The position numbers were made by a program, and so were the translations under genes. Positions 1 to 8,759 of a stretch of 64,000 nt of DNA are shown piece by piece (within the stretch, counting starts at the first letter, position 1; each line of letters begins with the position of its first letter). The DNA is from Leptospira paudalimensis (GTDB lineage Bacteria; Spirochaetota; Leptospiria; Leptospirales; Leptospiraceae), in NCBI RefSeq assembly GCF_026151345.1, contig NZ_JAMQPR010000001.1, positions 597,231 through 661,230 of the forward strand, given 5' to 3'. Under the pieces are notes generated by a model. That model was given only the letters and a program-made list of their open reading frames with translations. It searched no databases and was not told the DNA's origin.

Positions 1-141
1 ACCTTTGCAAACCATTTCAGTAAAGTGATTTGGATACTTTGTGGTCTATCCCCAGCAGTTTTATCTGTGAGTGGGATTATGATATTTTATCAAAAACGAA
101 AAAATAAAAGGAAAGTTCTAAAACAAAAAACCCAATCTTAA
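1..141 (+). CDS. PepSY-associated membrane protein, C-terminal fragment
   Basis: The frame is open from the first base and ends at TAA 139-141. It encodes the last 46 residues of a protein that begins outside the window. The visible part has one hydrophobic segment containing LCGLSPAVLSVSGIMIFYQ, then a strongly basic tail. This GL.P..LS.SG pattern before a basic tail is typical of the last helix of PepSY-type 'iron-regulated membrane proteins'. Such proteins are often encoded beside TonB-dependent receptors, and one lies about 600 bases away on the other strand. The family call rests on this short tail and the context. Confidence 0.5.
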   Translation, partial: TFANHFSKVIWILCGLSPAVLSVSGIMIFYQKRKNKRKVLKQKTQS

Positions 142-151
142 AAATTGGGTT
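121..151 (-). terminator. Intrinsic terminator between convergent genes
   Basis: An 8-bp perfect stem (AACCCAAT/ATTGGGTT, 129-151) has a 7-base loop. Read on the minus strand it is followed by TTTTGTTT, a good U-tract for ending the lipoprotein and receptor transcript. It overlaps the last codons of the plus-strand gene. On the plus strand the hairpin is followed only by CTTCTTGGTTT, so it may work weakly in both directions. Confidence 0.7.
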
Positions 152-179
152 CTTCTTGGTTTGTAATCTGATCTAATCT

Positions 180-743
180 TTATTGCCAACACTTTGTAGG
201 ATCATAACAAACATATGTTCCGTTATACCCTTCGCATGCTTCTTTTGCATTTTTTAAATTGTTAATTCCATAATAAATGTAAGCTGGAATCAAATATTTG
301 TGTTCACCTTCTGTGGAATAAGCATAAGGGATCAAATCATTGATACCATCCACTCCATCATAATGGCATGCACTTATTTTATTGTTGATAGCACAGGGTC
401 CATTGATCCTTTCTACTACTATATCAATTCCAATCGCATTTCCAATAGTGGCGTAAGTTTGTTCAATATTTAATTCCCATTCAGCTTGTTTTTCTAAGTA
501 TGCTGTTGAGTATTCCCGACAAAATAAATGCGGACCATTTTTAATACTAAATCGATGGCTATAAGCAATCGTTAGTCCTAGTTTTTGGCCTTCACTCAAA
601 CTGTTTGCATTTAATTGTTGCAATGTTACAATTTCTACCAATTCATTGTTTGTGATTTTTGATTTAGGATCAAAAAGGTTACATTGGAAACTGTTTACTC
701 CAATGAAAAAAGATAGAGATAGAATTTTAATTTTTGTTTTCAT
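180..743 (-). CDS. Putative lipoprotein of unknown function
   Basis: This 187-residue protein starts at ATG with a clear ribosome site (GGAGAACAAT before ATG). The N-terminus is basic, then hydrophobic, and ends in a lipobox-like NSFQC, so Cys21 is the probable lipidated residue. The mature part is rich in Cys and Tyr (C..., SACHYDG, EACEGYNGTYVCYD), suggesting disulfides or a metal site. I do not recognise the fold. It lies 16 bases downstream of the TonB-dependent receptor on the same strand, so it is probably co-transcribed and may help the same uptake system at the cell surface. Confidence 0.6.
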   Translation of the reverse strand: MKTKIKILSLSFFIGVNSFQCNLFDPKSKITNNELVEIVTLQQLNANSLSEGQKLGLTIAYSHRFSIKNGPHLFCREYSTAYLEKQAEWELNIEQTYATIGNAIGIDIVVERINGPCAINNKISACHYDGVDGINDLIPYAYSTEGEHKYLIPAYIYYGINNLKNAKEACEGYNGTYVCYDPTKCWQ

Positions 744-759
744 ATTGTTCTCCGCAAAT

Positions 760-3092
760 TTAGATTTTATAGGTTAATATAAATCCGTATGTTTTTGGTG
801 CCCCTGGAACTGCTTGGAATGTTCCATCTATGTATGAGGTGAAATAGTATCTATCGTTGAGATTGTTTACATAGAGGTATGCAGAGAGATTTTCTTTTTC
901 ATAACCAACTCTTGCATTTAATACATAGTAAGGATCGCTATACACAGTGTTATCTGCCGCGAAGTACATTTGACCAACAGCCTGGAATTCTCCTCTTAAA
1001 AAAATCCCAAAATCATTCCTGTATTGAAGGTAGCTGAGTATGTCGTATTTCGGTATAAAGTGAACCCACTTACCATTAAAATTTCGATTGAGTACTGTGT
1101 CTTGGAACCGATTGAATATCCCTTCTGTATAACCAGCAGATAAACCTATTTTGGTATCTTTTTGTGGTTTTAAATAGCTCTCAAGTTCATAACCTCTAAT
1201 TGTAACTAACTCAGCATTAAGATTTACGTATTGAGAAAGATTGATTGCTCGGATTACATGAAAGTCTTGAGTCTCTGTATAAAACTGTGTATACTTCAGT
1301 CCAAATTTGTTTTTAAAAATTCTGATTTGATTCCAGCTTCTATCGTGTCATTAATTTCGGGCTTAAAACCTGCTTTGGATGGAATGTTGACAACAGTGCT
1401 ATAACCAGCGTTTTTGTATCCTCTGCTTACACCGATAAAAAACATAAGATTTTCAATTGGTTTGTAATCAAAAATGATTCTAGATACATTATAGTTATAT
1501 CGATTTTGAATTGAATACGGATCGGATAAAAGAAGTGTATCACCTGCAGGATTTGAAATTGAAGGTCCGACGGCAAGTTCTGAATGTGATAATTGGCTGT
1601 CTTGTCTTTCGAGCCTTGCTCCCAATGTAATCGTAAATCTTTCAAAGAAAGTGTAACTATTGTGTGTGTAGATGCTTATGTTTTTGTCAGTTAACTTAGA
1701 TAGGTTTTTTTCTTGGGTAGGTGCATTTAAACCAGGGAAATCATTGATCACATAGAGTTGTACTCTATGTTCTTTTGCTTGGTCAATATTCGTTATTTTA
1801 TTGGAAGCATAGATTCCTATTTTGAATTGAAATGGATTTTGCTTATCATTCGACTCTAGAAAAATATCATTGAGAAATGTTGTAGATTTTTCAATGTAGA
1901 TCGATCGATTTTGGTCCACTTTTGTGAAATCGGAATCAGCAGTGATTGGATCAATGTCCATTTTGCGTAAAGCAGTTGCTGATTTTAAGTTAGAGTGTGG
2001 TAATTTGGTTGTAGTCGATAGTGAATATGTATTCCCGGTGACATTACTTTTTCCTTCGTAATCCCAATATACTTTTCTATCTCCATTTACTCGATTTATA
2101 TACGTTCCGTATAACTTTGAACAATTGGAAGGTGCTGCAACACATCCTTGTAGCAGGGCTTTTTCTCTCTCTGATTTCGCGCCCAAATAGTTGACAAGGT
2201 TAAGGGATCCATCATCAAAACTTTCAGCACTAATTTGTAAGTCGGCTTCAAAGATTTGATTCGGGGTAAAATACAATCGAAATCTACCTGCATTACCTTT
2301 TCTTCCATCGGGGTGTGTTTTATAGATTTCGACAGGGAGTTCATAGGGTCTATTATTGGGATAATAGAATCCAGTTACGTTAGATAAATATCCTTCTCTT
2401 TCTGTTGTTTTACCTGCGACTCCGAAATATAGTTTATCATATATTATTGGAGAATTATAATATACTGATGTTTCTTGTTTCTTGTAGTTCCCTATATCAA
2501 ATGTGATTTTTCCCTCGGATAAATTGGTAGGTTTTTTTGTTTTGATTTCAACCACACCACCTTGAAAATTTTTACCAAATAGAGTAGCTTGGCTTCCTCT
2601 ATAAACCTCAATGTTTTCAAGGCCGTATAACTCTGTATTAAGAGCTACATTATCATTTAATGGGATCCCATCTAAAATCAGTCCGACAGCTGGTTCACTG
2701 AAGGCAATACTTCTCATACCTCGTATATTAAAGTATGTGAAGTTACGAGATCCTGAATCAATGATGGAAAAATTTGGAACTTGTTTGTCGATATCGCTAG
2801 TTCGATTGATCCCGGCATCCTGGATTTCTTGTTCATTCAATCGACTGATACTGTTAGGCGTTCTTAAGATTTCACGGTCCCTTTGGTCTTTTTTCCCTGT
2901 AACATGGATCCCGTTTTCTTGTTTTGATTTGGGTTCACCTGTTTGCGCGAAAACATATGGAACTGGGAGTGGCGTCAAACAGAGGCAGGCGAAGGCCACT
3001 AAAACCAGGTCAGATCGATCACAGAATCGCCATCGTGGTATGATTTTTGGTTTAGACTTTAATTGAGAATTGATCTCAAATAAAAGGGACAT
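760..3092 (-). pseudogene. TonB-dependent outer-membrane receptor, frame interrupted once
   Basis: Two consecutive frames encode one receptor of about 777 residues. The first, 3092 to 1296, holds a long signal peptide, a TonB-box-like GIHVTG near residue 60, a plug domain (RTPNSISRLNEQEI, FNIRGMRS, LDGIPL) and much of the barrel. It ends in LKTNLD-stop. Shifting by one base restores the barrel (FGLKYTQFYTETQDF onward) through to the terminal KTYGFILTYKI, a typical receptor end with a hydrophobic last strand. The break lies in a run of five T and five A at 1310-1319. It could be a real mutation, a homopolymer sequencing error, or programmed -1 slippage on T TTA AAA. The substrate is unknown; iron complexes are likely given the PepSY neighbour and the Fur-like site upstream. 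Confidence 0.8.
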
Positions 3093-3120
3093 ACCGGCAT
3101 GGTTTGGGCACGGTCCATTT

Positions 3121-3143
3121 TGTCAAGCAATAATGAGAATGAG
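3121..3143 (-). promoter_or_regulatory. Possible Fur-like operator and -35 box before the receptor
   Basis: About 30 bases upstream of the receptor ATG the minus strand has a perfect -35 TTGACA (3126-3121). Directly upstream of it lies, read on the plus strand, CAATAATGAGAATGAG (3128-3143), which resembles the left part of the consensus Fur box. No good -10 follows at the right distance. This is a suggestion only; Leptospira Fur-type sites are not well defined. Confidence 0.3.
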
Positions 3144-3246
3144 GCGCAAAATCATATATTTTAGAAACGTTCCCCTCTAAAAGGGGGATCGATTTGGCTG
3201 TTTAGACACATGTTTATGTAACGAAAAAGTGCAATGGAGAAGGGAT

Positions 3247-3657
3247 TTAAAAATACTTTTTGTACTCAATGATGAGGCAACGGTTGGAAACAACTTTGAT
3301 CCCTGCGTTTTCTGCTCTTTTTTCTGCTTCTGGATGAGAGATTCCCAATTGTAACCACAAAACTTCAGTTCCACCTAACGTTAGAATTTCATCTACCACC
3401 TCTGGGATTTTGTCAGAACTTCTAAAGACATCGATGAACTTCCGATTTTCTTTTGGGATGTCTTGTAAACTTTTGTAAATTTGAAATCCGCCTATCGTAT
3501 GTTCTTTGGGATAGGTTCCGATGACATTCCAACCTTTATCACGAATGAAAACAGGGACATAATGACTAGGTTTTAATGGATCTTGGCTTAAACCATACAC
3601 CGTAATTGTGGGATAGGATTGGAGTAAGGATTTAATTTCAGAATCTTGAACATTCAT
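3247..3657 (-). CDS. CoA-binding domain protein (YccU-like)
   Basis: The protein of about 136 residues has a Rossmann-type CoA-binding fold: ITVYGLSQDPLKPSHYVP near the start, GWNVIGTYP, then DVFRSSDKIPEVVDEIL and the closing EVLWLQLGI...NRCLIIEY. These are the hallmarks of the small YccU/CoA-binding family. The precise role is unknown. I chose ATG 3657 (MNVQDSE) rather than the upstream GTG at 3696, because family members start about here and a strong promoter ends six bases before this ATG. It is transcribed towards the receptor gene but has its own promoter. Confidence 0.75.
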   Translation of the reverse strand: MNVQDSEIKSLLQSYPTITVYGLSQDPLKPSHYVPVFIRDKGWNVIGTYPKEHTIGGFQIYKSLQDIPKENRKFIDVFRSSDKIPEVVDEILTLGGTEVLWLQLGISHPEAEKRAENAGIKVVSNRCLIIEYKKYF

Positions 3658-3663
3658 AAAATG

Positions 3664-3691
3664 ATTATATCCTGTTATGGAAAAATGACAA
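3664..3691 (-). promoter_or_regulatory. Sigma-70 promoter for a leaderless mRNA
   Basis: The minus strand has TTGTCA (3691-3686), a 16-base spacer and a perfect TATAAT (3669-3664). Only six bases separate the -10 from ATG 3657, so transcription should start at or next to the start codon. No Shine-Dalgarno sequence fits in that space. Confidence 0.5.
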
Positions 3692-3929
3692 GTCACGTCA
3701 TAGAAAAACGAATTCTTCTTTAAGATTTATATCACCTAAAGGAAGTCCTTTGACTTTCTCCAATCCAATTCTGTTTCAAGAAAAAGTAATCGGTGTAAGT
3801 AAAATCACTCATAAACAAAGAAAACAATATCATTTTGTTCTCCTTTCGCATTCTAAAAAATCTGATCTTCATTGGATAAATATTTCCTAAAAATGGAGGA
3901 TTGCAAAAACAGGTATAAGTTATTTATAT

Positions 3930-4478
3930 ATGAAAGACAAAAAGCTTGAAACAAGATTTCACGAGATGCGTGCTAAAAAGAACAACTCTGTTGAAGATTC
4001 ATTTGCACTCTATGATGCATTGGATGTAGTTCCACTGAATGAAATGATGGGGCGTTGGCATGGATCAGGATTTCATACAGGTCATACTATGGATGGAGCC
4101 TTAGAGACATTTAACTGGTATGGAAAGGAATTTGTTGATCTTGAAAATGTTCATCCTCTGGTTTTTAAATCGTTTGGAAAAACATTGTTTAAGGTAAATC
4201 CTTCGTTAATGCCCGTAAGGTTAGCTACACTTATTCCATCTACAAAACTATGGCCATTACGTTATCTTTTTTTATTAGTTCGATTTTTATTCCAAACGAA
4301 ACATTCGAAAGCTCGTGTAAGACAAATTGAATTTAGAGGAAAAGTTTCCTCTGCAATGATCTATGATAATCTACCAATCCATGATGTTTTTCGTAAAGTT
4401 AATGAAAACACTTTGTTTGGATGTATGGATTATAAAGGGATGAAACAACCATTCTTTTTTGTATTAGAACGTGATTAA
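3930..4478 (+). CDS. GXWXG / DUF4334 domain protein
   Basis: The 182-residue protein has the GRWHGSGF motif near residue 41 that defines the GXWXG N-terminal domain. A C-terminal DUF4334-like region ends in a strand-rich segment (ARVRQIEFRGKVSSAMIYDNLPIHD, FGCMDYKG). The two domains together are usual for this family, which is thought to bind a small ligand in a beta-barrel; no reaction is established. The start lacks a convincing ribosome site. The GGAGG at about 3895-3899 is too far upstream. No operon partner: the next gene is convergent. Confidence 0.65.
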   Translation: MKDKKLETRFHEMRAKKNNSVEDSFALYDALDVVPLNEMMGRWHGSGFHTGHTMDGALETFNWYGKEFVDLENVHPLVFKSFGKTLFKVNPSLMPVRLATLIPSTKLWPLRYLFLLVRFLFQTKHSKARVRQIEFRGKVSSAMIYDNLPIHDVFRKVNENTLFGCMDYKGMKQPFFFVLERD

Positions 4479-4504
4479 TTAGAAGTCAGTTTTAAATTTG
4501 GTTT

Positions 4505-5644
4505 TTATTTACTGGAATTTTTTGAAGAGATCCAATTGAAAACTGACAAAAAATATTCACCAATCAATTGGTTCGACCAAGATTTGGCAGAAAAACCTTC
4601 ATAAAATGCAATATGACTACCTCGTTTGGTGTGCACATGTATCGTATTTTTGAGGTTTTCAAGCCAATGTAAGTTTTCTAACACATTCAAATTTACGCAT
4701 ATAGGATCATCTGCAGCATTTAAAACCAAGAGGGGAGTTTTGATTTGATCCGCAACAAGTATAGGATTTGAATATTGATAATAAGAGTCTTTATCTTTAA
4801 AACCAGATATGGAATGGAGTTTATCCTGAAATTCTCCAAGTGTTTTAACATTCAATAAATCTTCGGTCCCTCTAACATTGGCAAAACTTTTGTAATGTCG
4901 TTTCAGAAAGTAGTTAATCATTCTTTGGCCCATGATCTTGCTATACACAGGATGGACACGGTGGAATGCTTTTTCGATATCATATGCGGGTGATACTGCA
5001 ACTGCAGCTTGGAATAGACTTTTTGCGCCAGCCTCTCCTAAATAACGTGCTAATAGCCCTGAACCAGCAGAGATACCAACACCAAACAAAGGTTTACTTG
5101 GGAATTGTTTTCGAATATGATTTAATTGTTCCTTTAAATCAGAAGTTGATCCCATCGTATTGATGATTGGTTTTGTGAGTGGAAGGTTACCGTGACCTCT
5201 TCGGACACAAACTACCACGATCCAATTCAGTGTATCTCTGATATGAGAGACCGTTGATTTAATGTCTTGTTCATCTCCGCTGATTGTGTGAAAAACAACG
5301 ACAATTGGAGTTTTGTCTTTGTGATTGACAGATTGGATTCCTGACCATGCAAGACCAGTTGTACCACCATCTTTCATTTCTAAATGTTCAATTTTATCAT
5401 AAACAAAATCTTTTGTTTTGGATTCACGAAACATCAAAAGAAATAACATGAAATGGGGGTTGTAACACCAAAAAGTTGGAAAATAACGTTTTAATAACTT
5501 GGGTGTTTCAGAAATAATTTTCGAAGAAAATTCCGTATCAATGAATCGAAGTGTTGGAGATTCAACTACATTGATGAAATAATTCACAAAAAAAACAAAG
5601 ACAAGAATCAAACTGATTGTAATGTAAATATTTCCAAATATCAT
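4505..5644 (-). CDS. Membrane-anchored alpha/beta hydrolase (YheT-like)
   Basis: The 379-residue protein has one N-terminal membrane helix (about residues 5-27) and an alpha/beta-hydrolase fold. The nucleophile elbow is GVGISAGSG with Ser192. An acid is visible in LNAADDPIC and the catalytic His in KRGSHIAFYEGF. The spacing matches the YheT/EMB8 esterase family. It is the last gene of a three-gene operon with a family-2 glycosidase and an MFS transporter (2-base gap), so it may remove acyl groups from the same imported glycoconjugate. That link is inference. Confidence 0.75.
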   Translation of the reverse strand: MIFGNIYITISLILVFVFFVNYFINVVESPTLRFIDTEFSSKIISETPKLLKRYFPTFWCYNPHFMLFLLMFRESKTKDFVYDKIEHLEMKDGGTTGLAWSGIQSVNHKDKTPIVVVFHTISGDEQDIKSTVSHIRDTLNWIVVVCVRRGHGNLPLTKPIINTMGSTSDLKEQLNHIRKQFPSKPLFGVGISAGSGLLARYLGEAGAKSLFQAAVAVSPAYDIEKAFHRVHPVYSKIMGQRMINYFLKRHYKSFANVRGTEDLLNVKTLGEFQDKLHSISGFKDKDSYYQYSNPILVADQIKTPLLVLNAADDPICVNLNVLENLHWLENLKNTIHVHTKRGSHIAFYEGFSAKSWSNQLIGEYFLSVFNWISSKNSSK

Positions 5645-5646
5645 TC

Positions 5647-7335
5647 TTATTTGTACTTTAATTTTGAATTCAGTTCTTGCATGAAAGGAATGTCAAATTT
5701 AACAACTTTTCTGTCGTAGGTAACAATTCCATTAATTTCTTCTTCCACATCACTCACTTGTGTGTAAATTGAAGCACTAAGTCCTTTTGGGATTAATGGA
5801 ATCAGTTCATTTTCGATCAATTTTTTATATTCGTGGTGTAAGGTTTCTTTATTAGGTAGGATTTTGTATCCAAAAAGTTTTTTATCATCATACACATGGT
5901 TTTCTGTTTTAAGAGAATACCCACCAAACTCAGATAATACGATTACGCGATCTTCTTTTTTGGGAACTTTTAACTTTTGGTAGTACAGGTGTAAACTTTT
6001 TAGTTCACTGCTATTTTTCCCTTGGTCATACCAACCACTTACACTATCAATGGTTCGAGTCGAATCCAGATTTTTTAGTTTTTTGGTGAGGTTTACGCTA
6101 TCAAACTGTCCCCATCCTTCATTGAATAAAACCCAAACAGATAAAGAAACGGTATTATACAAAAGGTTTACAGTTTGGTCCATTTCCTCTATAAATTCTT
6201 TTTTCCCTTTTTCATCCGTACGATTTAAAAACCGATGTTTTGTATCATCGGTTTTCCAGCCAATAAACGGTAGATAGGCGACTTTCCAGGTTTCATAAGG
6301 ACCTCCACCACAAACAAAGTCTTGCCAAACCAACATTCCCAATCGATCACAATGATAGTACCACCGTAACGGTTCAATTTTGATATGTTTTCTTAATGTG
6401 TTAAAACCCATTTCTTTCATTAATTGGATTTCATTGATCATTGATTCGTCGTCAGGAGGAGTCAAAAGTCCTTCTGACCAATAACCTTGGTCAAGAAGTC
6501 CATTATGAAAATATGGTTTGTTGTTAAGGTATAATCTCTTAAATTTTCCATCATATCCAATGGAAAATTTACGCATGCCAAAATAAGATGTCACCTCATC
6601 GTTTTTGGTTTTGATCCTGATATCATATAATTTCGGGTTTTCAGGAGACCATAAAATCATATTTGGGATTTGTAATGTGCAAGTTTTTTTGGAACTTTCT
6701 GCAATCACTTCATCGCCGTTTAGAATTTGAATTGTGATGCCATCAGTATCAGAATTGACTTCGAGTTCTACTGACTTGGTTTCTATGTTAGGTGTTATTT
6801 TTATATTTTGAATATAATCTTCGGAAACACTTTCCAACCAAACAGTTTGCCAGATTCCAGATTGAGGTGTGTACCAGATGCCACCTCGTTTTAGTTTTTG
6901 TTTGCCTCTCGATTGGTTTCCTGTATCTGTTGGGTCTGTAACAGTGAGTCTAATTTCGTTTTTACCAATTTTAATCGCTTTCGAAACATTAAAAAAGAAT
7001 GGTAAAAAACCTCCCTGATGGTATCCAACTTCAATTCCATTGATATAACAAATGCAGGAATAATCAACAGCACCAAAATGTAAAAATGTGATATCCTTTA
7101 TAAAATCAGAACTGATTTCAAATTCTCTTTTGTAAAATAAAACTTCATTAGGTTTTAGAATCAAATTACCAAGCCCACTTGCCTTTGACTCTGGCGAAAA
7201 TGGAACAATGATTTTGTGTTGGTATTCGAGACTTTCACCTTTTTTTACATGTCCTAAAAACCATTCTCCATTTAAATTTAGATAACTGTCTCGTTTGAGT
7301 TGTGGTCTTGGATATTCAGTGTGAGGTATTTTCAT
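5647..7335 (-). CDS. Glycoside hydrolase family 2 enzyme
   Basis: The 562-residue protein has the family-2 order. A jelly-roll sugar-binding domain (YLNLNGEWFLG at about 18-28) comes first, then an Ig-like domain, then a TIM barrel. The acid/base Glu406 lies in VLFNEGWGQFD and the nucleophile Glu469 in VLSEFGGYS. No signal peptide is visible, so it acts in the cytoplasm. It sits between an MFS transporter (1-base gap) and a hydrolase (2-base gap), which suggests breakdown of an imported beta-glycoside. Beta-galactosidase, glucuronidase or mannosidase cannot be separated by eye. Confidence 0.85.
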   Translation of the reverse strand: MKIPHTEYPRPQLKRDSYLNLNGEWFLGHVKKGESLEYQHKIIVPFSPESKASGLGNLILKPNEVLFYKREFEISSDFIKDITFLHFGAVDYSCICYINGIEVGYHQGGFLPFFFNVSKAIKIGKNEIRLTVTDPTDTGNQSRGKQKLKRGGIWYTPQSGIWQTVWLESVSEDYIQNIKITPNIETKSVELEVNSDTDGITIQILNGDEVIAESSKKTCTLQIPNMILWSPENPKLYDIRIKTKNDEVTSYFGMRKFSIGYDGKFKRLYLNNKPYFHNGLLDQGYWSEGLLTPPDDESMINEIQLMKEMGFNTLRKHIKIEPLRWYYHCDRLGMLVWQDFVCGGGPYETWKVAYLPFIGWKTDDTKHRFLNRTDEKGKKEFIEEMDQTVNLLYNTVSLSVWVLFNEGWGQFDSVNLTKKLKNLDSTRTIDSVSGWYDQGKNSSELKSLHLYYQKLKVPKKEDRVIVLSEFGGYSLKTENHVYDDKKLFGYKILPNKETLHHEYKKLIENELIPLIPKGLSASIYTQVSDVEEEINGIVTYDRKVVKFDIPFMQELNSKLKYK

Positions 7336-7336
7336 T

Positions 7337-8665
7337 CTAGTTTTGATTTCCTCGTCTAATTAGCATTAATGGATAAAAGATAAACAGACAAAAGATGGCT
7401 CCTGTTATGAATATTTCTGGAGATGGAACATGTGCTATGCTCCCATTGGCTGGATCAATATAGGTTAAATTCGTGGATTCGTTGATTTTTTGTCCAATCA
7501 TGGGTCCGATGAACATTGGAATTAAGACAAAGAAGATCATCCGGATTCCTTGCAATTTTCCAGTATTTTCAATTGGAGTATAGTCTCTGATTTGAGCACC
7601 AAGAAGCGCTAAAACTTGAACAAAACCTGTGATTAAAACCAAACTAGTAAAACCAACAGATACCATTAATATTGTAGAGTCGTAGCCTTTTAATGTTTTT
7701 GCGACTAGATACAATGATGCCATTCCAAAGATATAAATAGTAGAAAATTGTAAGAGCAATTTGTCTTTATCTTTCCCATCGAATTGTTTTCCAAGGAGTA
7801 TGGTAATGACACTTGCACCTAATATCACACAAGCGAGAACGATTGAATATTGTATGGCATTAAAACTGAGATACTCTTGCATAAATATGATCAAATATGG
7901 CATGTAAATCTGGCTAGCAATTCCATAAATCCCCATTGCAACGAAATACAAATACAATCGTTTATGATTTAGAATTACGGAAGTTCTAAAACCGTATAAT
8001 AAATCGGAAATAAAATCTGATTTTTGCGCTTTAAGATTCGGATGATCTTTAATGAACCATATACCAATCAAACCAGATAACGACATCAAGGTTCCAACAG
8101 CAATGAATAGTCCAGGGTATCCGAGAGCAATGACGATCATACCAAACCCTCCAGCAACGATTAACATTGCGATGAGTGGCATTGCCGATAAAACACCTTC
8201 GGCCAAACTTCTAGCATTCCCTGTATTATCGGTAACATATGCATTAAAGGCAGCATCATTTGCTGTTGATCCAAATGCTGTCATGATACAGTCGAGAGTG
8301 ATGACAATGGCGATTGTGAGTTGGATGATTTGTGTTTCGTCTGTGATCCCAAACCAAAGGCTTGTGTTTTCCTTCGAAACGAAAGCAAACGATAAAGTAA
8401 GAAATCCCCAAAACAAATAACCAAGAGAGATAAAATACTTTCGATTCCCGAGACGATCAGATAAAATTCCTGCGAACAAAGTGATAAAAGTCGCAACAAT
8501 TCCGCTCAGTTGCACCATAAGAGTGACGGATGATGTACTTTTAGAAATTGTATTGTAGATAAATAAATTGAAGTAAATGTTTTCTACAGACCAAGCGATT
8601 TGGCCAACAAGACCGAATAATATTAGAACAAACCAAAGACGTCCACTCAAACTGTGATTTTTCAT
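7337..8665 (-). CDS. MFS transporter, probable glycoside importer
   Basis: The 442-residue integral membrane protein has about 12 hydrophobic segments and the MFS loop motif GILSDRLGNRKYF after helix 2. It heads an operon with the family-2 glycosidase and the YheT-type hydrolase, so a sugar or glycoside substrate is likely. A cytoplasmic glycosidase needs such an importer. The protein runs to a basic RRGNQN tail. The 94-base upstream region contains an AT-rich hairpin (8711-8729) but no clear promoter. Confidence 0.75.
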   Translation of the reverse strand: MKNHSLSGRLWFVLILFGLVGQIAWSVENIYFNLFIYNTISKSTSSVTLMVQLSGIVATFITLFAGILSDRLGNRKYFISLGYLFWGFLTLSFAFVSKENTSLWFGITDETQIIQLTIAIVITLDCIMTAFGSTANDAAFNAYVTDNTGNARSLAEGVLSAMPLIAMLIVAGGFGMIVIALGYPGLFIAVGTLMSLSGLIGIWFIKDHPNLKAQKSDFISDLLYGFRTSVILNHKRLYLYFVAMGIYGIASQIYMPYLIIFMQEYLSFNAIQYSIVLACVILGASVITILLGKQFDGKDKDKLLLQFSTIYIFGMASLYLVAKTLKGYDSTILMVSVGFTSLVLITGFVQVLALLGAQIRDYTPIENTGKLQGIRMIFFVLIPMFIGPMIGQKINESTNLTYIDPANGSIAHVPSPEIFITGAIFCLFIFYPLMLIRRGNQN

Positions 8666-8759
8666 GATCGCCCAGTTTTCCTAAAAGTCTGTCTGTTTGG
8701 CGACTCTTATTTTTGAATTTGGTTCAAAACTTTAGGCTGATTCAAATACCCATTTGTTC

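Noticed and set aside
3171..3190. CCCCT/AGGGG hairpin between receptor and CoA-binding gene
   Set aside because: Short stem without a U-tract on either strand; it could end the CoA-binding transcript but I cannot support it.
3750..3890. Plus-strand 46-codon ORF with TTG start and AAAGGAAG upstream
   Set aside because: The product (basic, no signal, no motif) looks like chance sequence, and the region is better explained as an intergenic spacer. Conservation would be needed.
8711..8729. TTTTGAA/TTCAAAA hairpin as terminator of the LpxR-like gene
   Set aside because: The stem is almost all A-T and lacks a U-tract on the minus strand.
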